A program made the position numbers and the translations under genes. From Deltaproteobacteria bacterium (GTDB lineage: Bacteria > Myxococcota_A > Polyangia > GCA-2747355): a DNA stretch of 64,000 nt. Under the pieces are notes generated by a model, which was given only the letters and a program-made list of their open reading frames with translations, was not told the DNA's origin and made no database searches. The stretch is taken from positions 124,001 through 188,000 of the forward strand of contig JACKDQ010000002.1 in the NCBI GenBank assembly GCA_020633415.1, in the 5' to 3' direction. Positions 17,074 through 26,745 of the stretch are shown one piece after another; the stretch's first letter is position 1, and each line of letters starts with the position of its first letter.

Positions 17074-17280
17074 ATTCCCCCTTTGCCTGGGGCGACTTTT
17101 TTTCGCGGAGCGAGCGCATTTTTTTTGAGCGGCACGCTAACCACGCGAAGATCAGCACGATCTCGTCGCTAGTCTACTAACGCTCTGACAGTGCTGTCGC
17201 GGTGACGGCGCCTGCATCCCCAGAAAAAGCAATAACTTACAGCGATTCTCGCCAGGCACAGCCCTTGCTTTGGATGTGTG

Positions 17281-17318
17281 TATACTGCGCACCGCCGCGT
17301 ACCCGCGGCGCAGGGAGG
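17281..17318 (+). promoter_or_regulatory. Short structured leader of the outer-membrane protein/metzincin unit
   Basis: TATACT (17281-17286, -10-like) is followed by a perfect 7-bp stem CGCCGCG / CGCGGCG (17293-17299 and 17304-17310, loop TACC) and then AGGGAGG (17312-17318) five bases before the TTG start. If transcription begins near 17293, the mRNA would open with this hairpin, which could protect the transcript. No good -35 is seen. Confidence 0.45.
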
Positions 17319-17323
17319 TCGTC

Positions 17324-18331
17324 TTGTCATTACGTAGATGTACAGTGCTGCTCTGCACGCTGCTGATCTCGTCGAGCGCGATGGCGCAATTCGATGAGCC
17401 AGCGACGCAGATCGGCACGAAGAAGCGTGCCCAGCTGGGCGACGACTGGCGAGGCAGTCAGCTGTTCTATCGCAATGAGATCAGTCTGCCGACGCTCGAT
17501 CGGTCCTATGACCAAACCTACAACCCCTATTGGGGCAACATGTTGTACTTCCGCGCGCGCTACGCGCTGAGCGAGATGTTTTACGTGCAAGCCAAGTTCT
17601 GGCTGGCCTGGGAAAACACCAACTCTGATGTCACGACGTCAGAACGCGAAGTTTGGCCGAGCAACCTCACGCTGACCGCGGGCGCCGACAATTTCTATCG
17701 CATCCCGCTCGCGAAGATCGATCTCTCGGCCAACTTTGAGATGATCTTGCCAACCAGTCCGACGGCGCAAGCGCGGACGATGGTGCTCGGCCTCAAAGGC
17801 GGCCTTTCACTGGCGCGAACTTTCACCTCCGTCGCCAAAGGGCTCACCATCGGCTACGACCTCGATCTGACCAAGTATCTGAATCGCTACAGCACAGCAC
17901 AACGCGAGTCCCCGCTGATCCCGGGTTGCGCAGGCACCCTCGATGGCTGCGATCAATTTCTCAACAGCGGCGTGCGCAACAGCAGCGTCTCGCTCGACAA
18001 CTCGCTTTCGGCCCAGTTGAGGATCACCAAGTGGCTGAGCGCCTACACGGCGTTCACCGCTCGTGTGGACTTCCTCTATGGCGCTGCAGCGCTGAGCAGC
18101 GGATCGCCGCAGCCACTTGAAGATCAAAACCAGCGTTTCTGGTTGCTCGGTGACATCGGCCTCAAGGCCGACGTCTATAAACCGCTCTTCCTGCGCCTCG
18201 GCGCTGCAACGGTGCATCAATTCCAAGCACCGGACGGCAGCCTGCGCGCACCGATCTTTGACCGCAACACCGTGTTTTACCTTGACGTCGGGGTCAACGT
18301 TGCCGACCTCGTCAGCAAGCTTGGAGGATAA
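17324..18331 (+). CDS. Exported outer-membrane beta-barrel-like protein
   Basis: 335 residues from TTG 17324, chosen because AGGGAGG sits five bases upstream and the product then starts with a classical signal peptide cleaved after SSAMA. The mature part is rich in alternating aromatic strands (NMLYFRARYALSEMFYVQ, FYRIPLAKIDLSANFEM, FLRLGAATVHQF), typical of outer-membrane barrels, and one Cys pair is in PGCAGTLDGC. I do not recognise a named family. The stop is only 4 bp before the metzincin ATG, so the two are a transcriptional and probably functional unit, perhaps a barrel partner for the protease or its products. Confidence 0.72.
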   Translation: MSLRRCTVLLCTLLISSSAMAQFDEPATQIGTKKRAQLGDDWRGSQLFYRNEISLPTLDRSYDQTYNPYWGNMLYFRARYALSEMFYVQAKFWLAWENTNSDVTTSEREVWPSNLTLTAGADNFYRIPLAKIDLSANFEMILPTSPTAQARTMVLGLKGGLSLARTFTSVAKGLTIGYDLDLTKYLNRYSTAQRESPLIPGCAGTLDGCDQFLNSGVRNSSVSLDNSLSAQLRITKWLSAYTAFTARVDFLYGAAALSSGSPQPLEDQNQRFWLLGDIGLKADVYKPLFLRLGAATVHQFQAPDGSLRAPIFDRNTVFYLDVGVNVADLVSKLGG

Positions 18332-18335
18332 AGGA

Positions 18336-21300
18336 ATGTATCGTTATCTGATCGCCGCCTCGGCATTGTTGTTTGCTGCCTCGTGCGGCATCGAGCGGGA
18401 CCCCATCAATCAGGTACAGCCGAACTACGTTAAGAAGGCTAATCTGAGCGGTGAGTGGTACTACCAACGGACGGTTGTCGACGTCCCGTCATCCAACGGG
18501 TTTACCTTCGTCGGCGGCTCGGACTTTTCCGGCCTGGCGAAGATTCGCTGGGACATTCAAGAGGACTACCTCTACGCGCGTCGCACCACTGAGCTGATCA
18601 AAGGCGCCGACGACAAGTCCAACGATGTGACCGGATACAAGGGCGAAGTGATCGCAGCATTTGCGATCTCAAAGCACTTCGACATCATCAAGGACTACAA
18701 CCCGACCACCGGCGAACAGATCAATCGCGTCGTCGAAAACGAGAGCGACCGTCCCTGGTATGAGCGCGACTACATGCGCATCGATTGGTCGGCCAACCTG
18801 GTGAAAAACTACCAGCTCGATTTCGAGGCCGCCTCGGTCGAGCCCGTCCCCTACTTCGTGCAGAAGTACGACGATCCGGCTTGCGAGCGTGGCACGGGCG
18901 AGCTCGGCGACAACACGCCGCCTGCCAGCGACAAGTGCAAGCTCAATCCCGATGCGCCATACGCCGAATCGGACTTCAGCTATTTCGACGTCACCAACAA
19001 GCTGTTCGCCAAGGCGGGATCGATCGAGATCCCCGGCTACGGCGAAGTGCCACTGTGCTGGCTGCGCGGTGAAGAGTTCACCGAGTGCGGTGCCGGCGAG
19101 TACTCGATCCGCAACAGCTTCCTGAAGATCGACGACAAACGCCAATACGACCCGATGCCTTACAAGGGCAAGTCCACCGAGATGTTCGGCTTCTTTACCG
19201 CCGATCGGCTGGTCTACGACGGCAAACAAGCCGTCCGCGAGCAGAACAAAGAGCGCTACCTGACACGCCACAATCTATGGGTCAATTGGCGCGACGCACA
19301 AGGCAAGCTGATCCCCTATGCGCAGCGCAAACTGCGCCCGATCGTCTACTTCGTCAACCGCGACTTCCCCGAGGATCTCAAGCACGTCGCTCGCGAAGTG
19401 GGTAGACAGTACAACGAAACCTTCACCAACATCGTTAAGACGCTGGGCCACAACCCGACGGGCAACGTGTTCATCCTCTGCGAGAACAACCCGGTTAAAG
19501 AGGGTGACCCCGAGCAATGTGGCAAGGCCGGCAATTCGCCGCGCCTCGGCGACATTCGCTACTCGTTCATGGCCTACGTGCCGAAGTTCATGGAATACGG
19601 CCTGCTCGGCCTCGGGCCATCAAACAACGACCCAGAGACCGGCGAGATCTTCAGTGGCATGGCTTATGTCTACCACCACAACAACACCGCTGCGTTCCGC
19701 ACCCAAGAGATGGTCGAACTGCTTTCGGGCAAGAGCGATGTCAATAAGTACATCGACGGCGTTGACCTCGGCGAATGGCTACAGCGTGTGAACTCGGGGA
19801 CCACCTCGGGCGGCCGGACGCACGACCTCGAAGCCGCCAAGCACATGGTGGAGAAGCTAACCACCGGTTGGCGCGCCGAGTACTGGAAAAACAACCGCTA
19901 CAAGCTCACCGCAACCGACGAGCTCAAACAGAAGACCGACGGCTTCGATAAGTGGCTTGAGCCGCACCTGGACAACCTCTACTACAATCACAAGATCCTC
20001 AACGGCGAGCTGCGATCGGCCAACGGCCGGCTCGCTCAGCTCAAGGGCACCTACATCGAGGACCTACTGCTCAACAAAGAGATGAAGTTGGTCGCCGGCA
20101 AGCTGCCCAACGACCCAGCTGAGCTGACCGATGACGAAAAGAAGCGCGTCAGCGTCGTGCGCGGTGGCTTCGGTCGCATGCTCAAGCTGCGCGCAAAGAC
20201 GCGTGAGAAGTTCGCGGCCAGCCGCAACATGTATCTGCCGGAGATGGCAGACGATGCGCTGATCGGCCTCGCACGTGAGCTAAAAGACAAGCCCACCGCA
20301 GAGACCTACAACATCATCCGCACCGCGATCTACACCGCCGTACTCACCCACGAGGTTGGTCACAGCCTAGGCTTGATGCACAACTTTGGTGGCTCCGACG
20401 ACGCGCTCAACTATCACGACGAGTACTGGAAGATCCGTGACGACGGCACGGTCGGTCCCCGCTTGACGGACCCGATCACTGAGGCCGAAAAGAACGCAAA
20501 GATCTACAACTACGCCTATAGCTCGGTGATGGACTACGCCGGCCGCTACACGATCGACGGCAAAGGTCTGGGCAAGTACGACCGTGCGGCACTGATGTAT
20601 GGCTATGCGCAAAAAGTCGAGGTTTACAAGGACACCGTTGGCATTCAGGCCAGCACGATGCGTGACTGGCACGAGCGTGACGGCGAGATCGTCAACTTCC
20701 TGATCACGGGTCCACGGGCCACCCATTACACGCTGTTCTACAAGACGATGGGCCCCAAGCTGTACGAAGCGAGCAACCGTGAGTTGGTCGACGCGTCGAC
20801 GCTCTCCGCCGACGCATCGGTAGCGACGATCAACGGCAAGGACATGGTCCGCGTGCCGTACATCTACTGCTCGCACACGCGCGCCAACTTGGGCGACAGC
20901 TGCCTGACCCGCGACTTCGGGGCCGACAGCATGGAGCGCATGCAGAACATCCTCGATGAACTCGACACCTGGTACATCCAGCGCAACTTCCCGCGCGGCC
21001 AGGTCGGCGTCGACCACTACGGCTACGTTGGCAACTATTACTCGCGGATCTACGACCGCCTCAAGAACTGGAACGACATCTACTCGCTGTACGTCGATCT
21101 GCTGCCGCAGTTCTACTCGCCGGCCGTACTCCAGGGTTTCTTCAACGATCCGGAAAACGGCTGGGGTGACAAGACCTGGGCGGTCCAGAACGCCTTCAAC
21201 CACTTGGTGCAGACGGTCTTCTCGCCCAATACCGGCGCCTATGGTGCCGCTGCCGAGCAGCCCGATGGTACGCGCGTCGCCAAGCTGGCCGGCCTCGGCA

Positions 21301-22085
21301 CACGCATCGGCGTCGAAGATGGTCGCTACTACAGCACCTCGTGGCATGACGGCGCTCGCCAGTGCGGTTACTTCTGGTGGGAGTGTCTGCACCACATCGG
21401 CTACTACCTCGATAAGATCATGGCGATCGAGGCGCTGACCGACAGCGAGACCAACTTCGTGGCTCGTGCCTCCCCGGAAGATCTCCGTCAATGGGAGGTC
21501 GGTTACTACAACACCTTCCCCGAGCAGATCGCCAAGATCAACTCGGCGATGTTGCGTAACGACTACTCGAAGCTCGGCCCGTACATGAAAGACGGCGTGT
21601 TGACCTTCCCCAACTACACCGGGGCGCTCGACACCGCGCAGAGTACGGTGATCGACCCTTACGCGACGTTTACGGTCCAACTGTACTGGCAGGTGCTCGG
21701 TCAGGCGCGCTTCTTTAGCAACTACGACCAGAGCTTCCTCGACGACTCGCGAGTGTTCGTGATCGGCACCGGCAAACAGCCGACGCTGCCGAGCGATAAG
21801 CTCTACACCTTCTACGACCCGCAATCGCACCAGACCTATGGCGCGATCAAGATGGAAGGCCGTACCGCTGGCGCCCATGCGGTGCTCGCGCGCGCCAATG
21901 CGTTGATGGCCCGCTCGGCCGCGTACTGTGACAAAGACGGCAAAGCTACGCCGAACCAACCGGACGACGATTGTCTCAACCCCAACAGCCAAGCTGGAGG
22001 CGAGCTGATCAAACACCTCGACATGATCAAGGTGATGGCGGACCTCAACGCCACCATGTCGTTCGGCAACCCATACGATCCCTAG
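18336..22085 (+). CDS. Large zinc-dependent metzincin lipoprotein (DUF4953/DUF5117-type)
   Basis: 1249 residues from ATG 18336 with AAAGGA just upstream. The N-terminus has a lipoprotein-like signal ending at Cys17 (LLFAASC). The extended zinc motif HEVGHSLGLMHNF is at residues 672-684 (ligands His672, His676 and His682, base Glu673), and the Met-turn SSVMDYAG follows about 60 residues later, the arrangement of metzincins and of the DUF4953 family often annotated as 'zinc-dependent metalloprotease'. The N-terminal about 450 residues resemble the DUF5117-like beta-rich domain. The substrate is unknown; a surface or secreted protein- or peptidoglycan-associated protease is likely. It is strongly coupled to the upstream barrel gene. 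Confidence 0.88.
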   Translation: MYRYLIAASALLFAASCGIERDPINQVQPNYVKKANLSGEWYYQRTVVDVPSSNGFTFVGGSDFSGLAKIRWDIQEDYLYARRTTELIKGADDKSNDVTGYKGEVIAAFAISKHFDIIKDYNPTTGEQINRVVENESDRPWYERDYMRIDWSANLVKNYQLDFEAASVEPVPYFVQKYDDPACERGTGELGDNTPPASDKCKLNPDAPYAESDFSYFDVTNKLFAKAGSIEIPGYGEVPLCWLRGEEFTECGAGEYSIRNSFLKIDDKRQYDPMPYKGKSTEMFGFFTADRLVYDGKQAVREQNKERYLTRHNLWVNWRDAQGKLIPYAQRKLRPIVYFVNRDFPEDLKHVAREVGRQYNETFTNIVKTLGHNPTGNVFILCENNPVKEGDPEQCGKAGNSPRLGDIRYSFMAYVPKFMEYGLLGLGPSNNDPETGEIFSGMAYVYHHNNTAAFRTQEMVELLSGKSDVNKYIDGVDLGEWLQRVNSGTTSGGRTHDLEAAKHMVEKLTTGWRAEYWKNNRYKLTATDELKQKTDGFDKWLEPHLDNLYYNHKILNGELRSANGRLAQLKGTYIEDLLLNKEMKLVAGKLPNDPAELTDDEKKRVSVVRGGFGRMLKLRAKTREKFAASRNMYLPEMADDALIGLARELKDKPTAETYNIIRTAIYTAVLTHEVGHSLGLMHNFGGSDDALNYHDEYWKIRDDGTVGPRLTDPITEAEKNAKIYNYAYSSVMDYAGRYTIDGKGLGKYDRAALMYGYAQKVEVYKDTVGIQASTMRDWHERDGEIVNFLITGPRATHYTLFYKTMGPKLYEASNRELVDASTLSADASVATINGKDMVRVPYIYCSHTRANLGDSCLTRDFGADSMERMQNILDELDTWYIQRNFPRGQVGVDHYGYVGNYYSRIYDRLKNWNDIYSLYVDLLPQFYSPAVLQGFFNDPENGWGDKTWAVQNAFNHLVQTVFSPNTGAYGAAAEQPDGTRVAKLAGLGTRIGVEDGRYYSTSWHDGARQCGYFWWECLHHIGYYLDKIMAIEALTDSETNFVARASPEDLRQWEVGYYNTFPEQIAKINSAMLRNDYSKLGPYMKDGVLTFPNYTGALDTAQSTVIDPYATFTVQLYWQVLGQARFFSNYDQSFLDDSRVFVIGTGKQPTLPSDKLYTFYDPQSHQTYGAIKMEGRTAGAHAVLARANALMARSAAYCDKDGKATPNQPDDDCLNPNSQAGGELIKHLDMIKVMADLNATMSFGNPYDP

Positions 22086-22253
22086 GCCGTTATCGCCGGG
22101 CCTGCCGGCCCGTCGTCGCCGACACGACCCCGAAGCGCCAAGCGCGACCTAGCGTGTCGGTGACGACAAAGAGGCACCGTTTGGGTAACAACCCACGGTG
22201 TGGCCCTGCGAGCCAATCCCAACCCCGCCGATCGGCGGGCGACAAACGTTCAA

Positions 22254-22289
22254 GACGGGCACCTGCTGTTTGGGGTGCCCGTTTTCTTT
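22254..22289 (+). terminator. Rho-independent terminator after the metzincin gene
   Basis: ACGGGCACC (22255-22263) pairs perfectly with GGTGCCCGT (22274-22282) around a 10-nt loop, followed by TTTCTTT. This is the clearest intrinsic terminator in the window. A second GC-rich dyad (CCGCCGATCGGCGG) lies about 25 bp upstream. Confidence 0.8.
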
Positions 22290-22329
22290 GGCCACAACGA
22301 CGCGGCTGAAATCAAAGAAATAGTCGTCG

Positions 22330-23175
22330 ATGAGTCGAACGATGGGCTGGCGATCGCTACCGGGCCTGCTGTTACTGGCCGCGCTGACGAACTGTCCGGG
22401 CAAGGCGCCCCGCGGACTGCGCTTTGACAGTGGTTCAGACCTGCAACGACTGCGGCCCAAAGATGGACCTCCTGCCGAAAGCGACAGCGCTACCGCCGTC
22501 GATCTCAGCAAGCCGAGCGATGGGAGCGTGCCTCGGGTCGATCAGCGGGTGCCGACCGATGCTAAACCGCCCGACGCTGGACAGCCGCCCAAGCTCGACG
22601 GGGCGTCACCCAGCGCCGACAGCACCGTCGTCGATAGCGCCGCAAAGCTGGACAGCACCCCCATCGATAGCGCGCCACCGGTCGACAGCAGCGTCGACAG
22701 CGCGGCGGGCAGCAACCCCTGCCGACCGACAACAGCCACGCTCGTCAGCCAGCCGCTCGCCGACCTGGCGTTTTGCAGAAAATTGATCGGCGCGGTCAAT
22801 CAATGCGGTGCCGCCACGCTCTGCAACGATGGCTGGCGCCTCTGTCCAGCGTCGGTCTATCAGACGCACTACCGCGCCACGCCCGCACCTCTGGCCGACG
22901 CTTGGATCGCCGGCTGCGTCGCTGAGTCCTCAGCGGGCTTTCTGCCGCTCGATCGGGTCTGCATCGGCTGCAGCTCTGGCCAGGGCGCTCAGCAAGACTT
23001 TGGCTGGCGATGCAGCGATCTCACGCCGGCCTACAGCAGCAAGGAGGTCGCCGTCGGCCTGACCAGCTCGACGACCTGCCACCGCGTCGGCATCGCGGTC
23101 ACCGCGACCATCGGCCATTGGCGCACGCTCGGCGCCTGGATCCCGGTTTCCGCCGCGGTGTGCTGCAGAAAATAG
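22330..23175 (+). CDS. Predicted lipoprotein with Asp/Ser/Pro-rich linker and Cys-rich C-terminal domain
   Basis: 281 residues. A hydrophobic N-terminus ends in LTNC, an imperfect lipobox. A low-complexity linker of about 100 residues dominated by D, S, P and A (repeats such as DSAPPVDSSVDS) follows, then a domain of about 150 residues with 11 cysteines (LCNDGWRLCPASVYQ, WIAGCVAES, CIGCSSG). The phrase NDGWRLCPAS and the spacing resemble the small lectin-like or fibrinogen-type surface domains of myxobacterial lipoproteins, but I cannot name the family. No catalytic motif. Confidence 0.65.
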   Translation: MSRTMGWRSLPGLLLLAALTNCPGKAPRGLRFDSGSDLQRLRPKDGPPAESDSATAVDLSKPSDGSVPRVDQRVPTDAKPPDAGQPPKLDGASPSADSTVVDSAAKLDSTPIDSAPPVDSSVDSAAGSNPCRPTTATLVSQPLADLAFCRKLIGAVNQCGAATLCNDGWRLCPASVYQTHYRATPAPLADAWIAGCVAESSAGFLPLDRVCIGCSSGQGAQQDFGWRCSDLTPAYSSKEVAVGLTSSTTCHRVGIAVTATIGHWRTLGAWIPVSAAVCCRK

Positions 23176-23224
23176 CTCGAAAACAAAAGATATTTTCCGG
23201 GAGCGCGGGTCGTGACGCCATAGA

Positions 23225-23276
23225 TTTAACCATACGGTTAAAGCGCTTGTTTTGGCGGTGCCCAAGGATCCATACT
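23225..23276 (+). promoter_or_regulatory. Predicted promoter with dyad, upstream of the subtilase gene
   Basis: TTTAACC-ATAC-GGTTAAA at 23225-23242 is a perfect 7-bp dyad. Just downstream TTGTTT (23247-23252), an 18-bp spacer and CATACT (23271-23276) form a promoter whose -10 ends 7 bases before ATG 23284, again a leaderless arrangement. The dyad could be an operator just upstream of the -35. Confidence 0.45.
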
Positions 23277-23283
23277 GCCCGTC

Positions 23284-26088
23284 ATGTTTGGCTTCATTAG
23301 ACGATGCTTGGCGCACAGGGTAATCACCTCGCTACTGGCCCTCGCGCTGCCGGTGAGCTGCGGCGGCGATGGGAAACATACCGCGCGAGACGCTGCGCCG
23401 GCGATCGATGGCGCGACCAGCGATGGGACAAAAGCCGACAGCGGTCCGGCGCCCGCGCAGTGCCTTGGGGGGTTGGTCGATCAGCCGTTGGGTGAAGCCG
23501 CGCTGCAAAGCGGGCAGCGTAGCGGCCGAGCCGAGCGACTAGCGATCCCGCTTCACCGGCGCACGCTCAGCGCTGCCGACTTCTCGGCTCCCCTTTCGAT
23601 CCGTCAGACGCCCCAGCTGGTCTACCTCTGGCTCAACGCGCCGACCACCGCCGGCGATTGGCTCGAGCGCCGACAGCACGGCGTTCACTGGATCGAACAC
23701 GTCAAAGACCGCGTACACCTGGTGTTGCTCGAGGCCGGCGTTAACCCGGCGCAAATCACCGGGCTCCCCGAAGTCGCCGGCATTGCCGCACGCAGCTGGC
23801 GCGACAAGCTCGGCCCGGCGTTCGTCTATGACCCGCAGCGAAAGCGCGACATATTGGTGCGCACTTGGTCGCTCGTCACCGACGCCGCGGGCGGCAAACA
23901 ACTCCAGCTCGGCCACCGCGTCATCCGCGCTCGCAGCCTTGCCGAGGCCGAGCAGATCGCCCGCCGCGCGACGGTGCTGCGCGTGACCGAGCACGTCGAC
24001 GACAAGCCGCTGATCGACCGAACGCGTCGCGTGCTGGGCAGCGACGACGTCAACAAGATCGATCTTAGCCAGTCGCCGCCGCAATATCTCGGCGTTAGCG
24101 GCAAAGGCGTGAAAATCGCCGTGGTCGACACCGGTGTCGACGCTGACCACCCGGACTTTCATCGCTTTGATAGCGCGGGAAACGATCTCGGTTCGCGCGT
24201 CGTCGGCGAAAAGCCTGGCGGCAGCGAGCCAGCGCATGGCACCCGCGTGGCCGGTGTGATCAGCGGCAGTGGTCGACACAGTGAAAGCAGCGAAGCCAAG
24301 CAGGAACAAGAGCCTTCGCCGTATAGCTGGCGTGGGCACGCCCCGGAAATCGACAAAATCGTCGCGCTCTATTTTGGCGGCTTGAGCGGCTTCACCAACC
24401 TCTACAAACAAGGGCTGCAAGCGCACAACACCTATCTGTCCAACCACAGCCACACGATCACCACCGGCCCCTACAACGACGCAACCCAAGCCTATGACAG
24501 CATCCCGAACAAGGGCACCGAGGGGCTGGGCGACCCGGTGCGACCGCCGCGCGTTGTCGTCTTCGCCGCGGCCAATAGTGGCAACAAGGTCGGCTTCTCC
24601 GACGCAACCTTCAAACTCCAGGGTTACTACAGCATCTTGGCCGGACCGAAAAATGCGATCGTCGTCGGTGGCACCAACGGCAACGACCTAACCTACATGC
24701 CGTCATCCTCCAAGGGGCCAACCCTCGATGGCCGACTCAAGCCCGACGTCGTGGCGATCGGCGGATTCAACTACGGCCCGCTCGACGGCGCGGTGCTAGA
24801 GATCGCCGAGATCCGCTTGGTCGGCAAAGCACCCAAGCCAGATCGCGTCTGGACGTTCAATAAGGACGGCGACATGCTCGGCTGGACCGTCGAGGACGGC
24901 TTCGACGATGCACAGGTGAAGAACGGCTTTTTGCGCACGACCACCTATGTCAAAGCGCAGGCGGGTGCGCTGCGCTTTTACGCCACCAAAGTCGACGGGA
25001 AGCCGATCGAAGCCACCGACTACGAGCGACTCGAAGTCAAGATGCGGGTGGCGATCAAAATTGTCCCGGACATCTACACGTGGACACGGTTCTGGGCGGT
25101 GCGCTGGGACACCAACGGCGACGAGGGGGTCAACGGCGAGGTGTTCCCGCAGTACGACAAGGCGAAGCGCACGCCAGGCGTGATCCAGACCCACCAAGCG
25201 AAGCTCAACGATCAATGGAAAGGGCAAATCCATTGGCTCCGCATCCGCCCTTTCCCCTACGACAACCGCGTCGTGGTGCTCGAACCGGGCGCGCAATACG
25301 GCGTCGCTGGAGCAACATCGATCGCCGCACCGATGGTCAGCGGCATTATCTCGCTGATGATCGACCGCTTGATCCACGACCAGGCGATCGACTTCGAAAA
25401 CGCACCGCCTCTGCCGTCGACGATCAAAGCGATCGTGATTCACACCGCGATCGACCTCGAGCATACCCAGAACGCCGCGCGTGAGCCGGACAACCCCGAT
25501 ACCAAGGCGCCGGTGCAGCATCATCTCGGACCTGACTTTGCCACCGGCTACGGCCGCGTCGATGCCCGAGGGGCGATCGCCTTGATCGATGCCCACAAGC
25601 AAGCGACCAAATGGCGTGAGGCAGAACTGTCCGAGGGACAAACCCACAACTATCAACTGCGGGTCGATCGACGTCTCGCTGGATCGGGACCGCTCAAACT
25701 AACCCTGGTCTGGGATGACATGTGGGGCTCCCCGGAACTCAAGGTTACCGCATCGCAGTTGGTCAACGACCTCGACATCGTGGTGATCGATCCCGCTGGC
25801 AAAGCGCACTTCCCCTGGCACTTACCGCGGCTACCCTACGACGATGCGACGATCGCCAGCGGTATCGACCCGATCAAGCCAACCGATGTGAAGGCAGCAA
25901 CCCGCTGCGCGCGCGACACGTATTGGACCCCAGCGACGAGTGACTGCGAGGACCACCAGAACAACGTCGAACAGGTGTTGATCGATGCGCCGGTCGCCGG
26001 TAACTACAAGGTGCTGGTACGCGGCAAGGCAATTCCCCAGGGACCACAGAAGTACAGCCTGGTGCTCAGCCAGAGCTGCACCCCTTAG
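23284..26088 (+). CDS. Subtilisin-family (S8) serine protease with large insert
   Basis: 934 residues with an N-terminal export signal (Cys after LPVS, possibly lipid-modified) and a short Asp/Ala linker. A propeptide-like region runs to about residue 270. The catalytic triad is Asp282 (VVDTGVD), His318 (AHGTRVAGV) and Ser679 (GATSIAAPMV); the oxyanion Asn is in AAANSGN. The His-Ser distance of about 360 residues is more than twice that of subtilisin, because an extra beta-rich domain (about residues 510-665, with WTFNKDGDMLGW and RPFPYDNRV) interrupts the catalytic domain. A C-terminal beta-sandwich (P/homoB-like, about 770-934) follows. It is secreted or surface-exposed and should degrade proteins. 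It is followed by a 21-bp gap and a phosphatase lipoprotein. Confidence 0.9.
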   Translation: MFGFIRRCLAHRVITSLLALALPVSCGGDGKHTARDAAPAIDGATSDGTKADSGPAPAQCLGGLVDQPLGEAALQSGQRSGRAERLAIPLHRRTLSAADFSAPLSIRQTPQLVYLWLNAPTTAGDWLERRQHGVHWIEHVKDRVHLVLLEAGVNPAQITGLPEVAGIAARSWRDKLGPAFVYDPQRKRDILVRTWSLVTDAAGGKQLQLGHRVIRARSLAEAEQIARRATVLRVTEHVDDKPLIDRTRRVLGSDDVNKIDLSQSPPQYLGVSGKGVKIAVVDTGVDADHPDFHRFDSAGNDLGSRVVGEKPGGSEPAHGTRVAGVISGSGRHSESSEAKQEQEPSPYSWRGHAPEIDKIVALYFGGLSGFTNLYKQGLQAHNTYLSNHSHTITTGPYNDATQAYDSIPNKGTEGLGDPVRPPRVVVFAAANSGNKVGFSDATFKLQGYYSILAGPKNAIVVGGTNGNDLTYMPSSSKGPTLDGRLKPDVVAIGGFNYGPLDGAVLEIAEIRLVGKAPKPDRVWTFNKDGDMLGWTVEDGFDDAQVKNGFLRTTTYVKAQAGALRFYATKVDGKPIEATDYERLEVKMRVAIKIVPDIYTWTRFWAVRWDTNGDEGVNGEVFPQYDKAKRTPGVIQTHQAKLNDQWKGQIHWLRIRPFPYDNRVVVLEPGAQYGVAGATSIAAPMVSGIISLMIDRLIHDQAIDFENAPPLPSTIKAIVIHTAIDLEHTQNAAREPDNPDTKAPVQHHLGPDFATGYGRVDARGAIALIDAHKQATKWREAELSEGQTHNYQLRVDRRLAGSGPLKLTLVWDDMWGSPELKVTASQLVNDLDIVVIDPAGKAHFPWHLPRLPYDDATIASGIDPIKPTDVKAATRCARDTYWTPATSDCEDHQNNVEQVLIDAPVAGNYKVLVRGKAIPQGPQKYSLVLSQSCTP

Positions 26089-26109
26089 CGAACGACGAAA
26101 GGCAACACG

Positions 26110-26745
26110 ATGCGCGCTCTTTTGAAACTACTAAAAATCTCGCTGATTGTCGGCCTCGCTGCCTGCACAAAACAGGGCCCGCGCCCAGCGGCAGCAACGG
26201 TGAATTCCGGGGCGATGATAAAGAATCTCCCGCCCAGACCGGACGATCAGAGCACGACGCTACAGCGCGCACCACGGGCCGATGAAATCGGCACACGCGA
26301 GCACTGGGGCACCACGACATCGGTGATCCGCGTCGGTCACCTGTTCTTCGCCGACGAGCTCAGCAAAGACGCCCTTCTCTTGGCCAAACAACGCGGCATC
26401 GAGCGCGTTATCGACCTGCGCGGTCCCGACGAGATCGCCGCCGCTGCGCTCAACGAAAAGCACGAAGTCGAGGGACTGGGCATGCAGTACGTCAACACGC
26501 CGGTCGTTAGTGGCAAGCCGTTCGATCGCGCCGAGTTTGCCGCGGTTAGCGCGAAGGTCGGTAACGGACCGACGTTGATCCACTGCCACAGCGGCAATCG
26601 CGTCGCCGCCTGGTACGCCGCCCATCTCGTCGGTCACGCCAACTTGAAGGTAGAGCAAGCGATCGAGATCGCTAACCGTGTCGGCCTAACCAAGGACAAG
26701 GCCCGCGAGATGCTGCGCAAGCTGCTGGCCAGCGGCGCGAAATGA
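26110..26745 (+). CDS. DUF442/tyrosine-phosphatase-like lipoprotein
   Basis: 211 residues. Signal peptide with lipobox GLAAC. The phosphatase-like core contains GIERVIDLRGPDEI, GMQYVNTPVV and the P-loop IHCHSGNRVAAWYA, with Cys-x4-Arg spacing as in the DUF442/BLH phosphatase-like family rather than Cys-x5-Arg of classical PTPs. The likely location is periplasmic or outer-membrane. The enzyme activity of these proteins is poorly defined; dephosphorylation or sulfur/persulfide chemistry are both conceivable. The stop overlaps the following ATG (ATGA), so it is translationally coupled to the nitroreductase-family gene. Confidence 0.78.
   Translation: MRALLKLLKISLIVGLAACTKQGPRPAAATVNSGAMIKNLPPRPDDQSTTLQRAPRADEIGTREHWGTTTSVIRVGHLFFADELSKDALLLAKQRGIERVIDLRGPDEIAAAALNEKHEVEGLGMQYVNTPVVSGKPFDRAEFAAVSAKVGNGPTLIHCHSGNRVAAWYAAHLVGHANLKVEQAIEIANRVGLTKDKAREMLRKLLASGAK

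Noticed and set aside
17076..17130. Possible terminator after the diguanylate cyclase gene
   Set aside because: Two T-runs exist but the stems before them are only 3-5 bp (CCCC...GGGG, GCG...CGC), too weak to call.
20367..22016. 549-residue open frame on the minus strand opposite the metzincin gene
   Set aside because: It is fully antisense to a gene with intact zinc and Met-turn motifs, has a shadow-type composition (V, R, D, A and no domain), and no ribosome binding site. GC-rich third positions keep such frames open.
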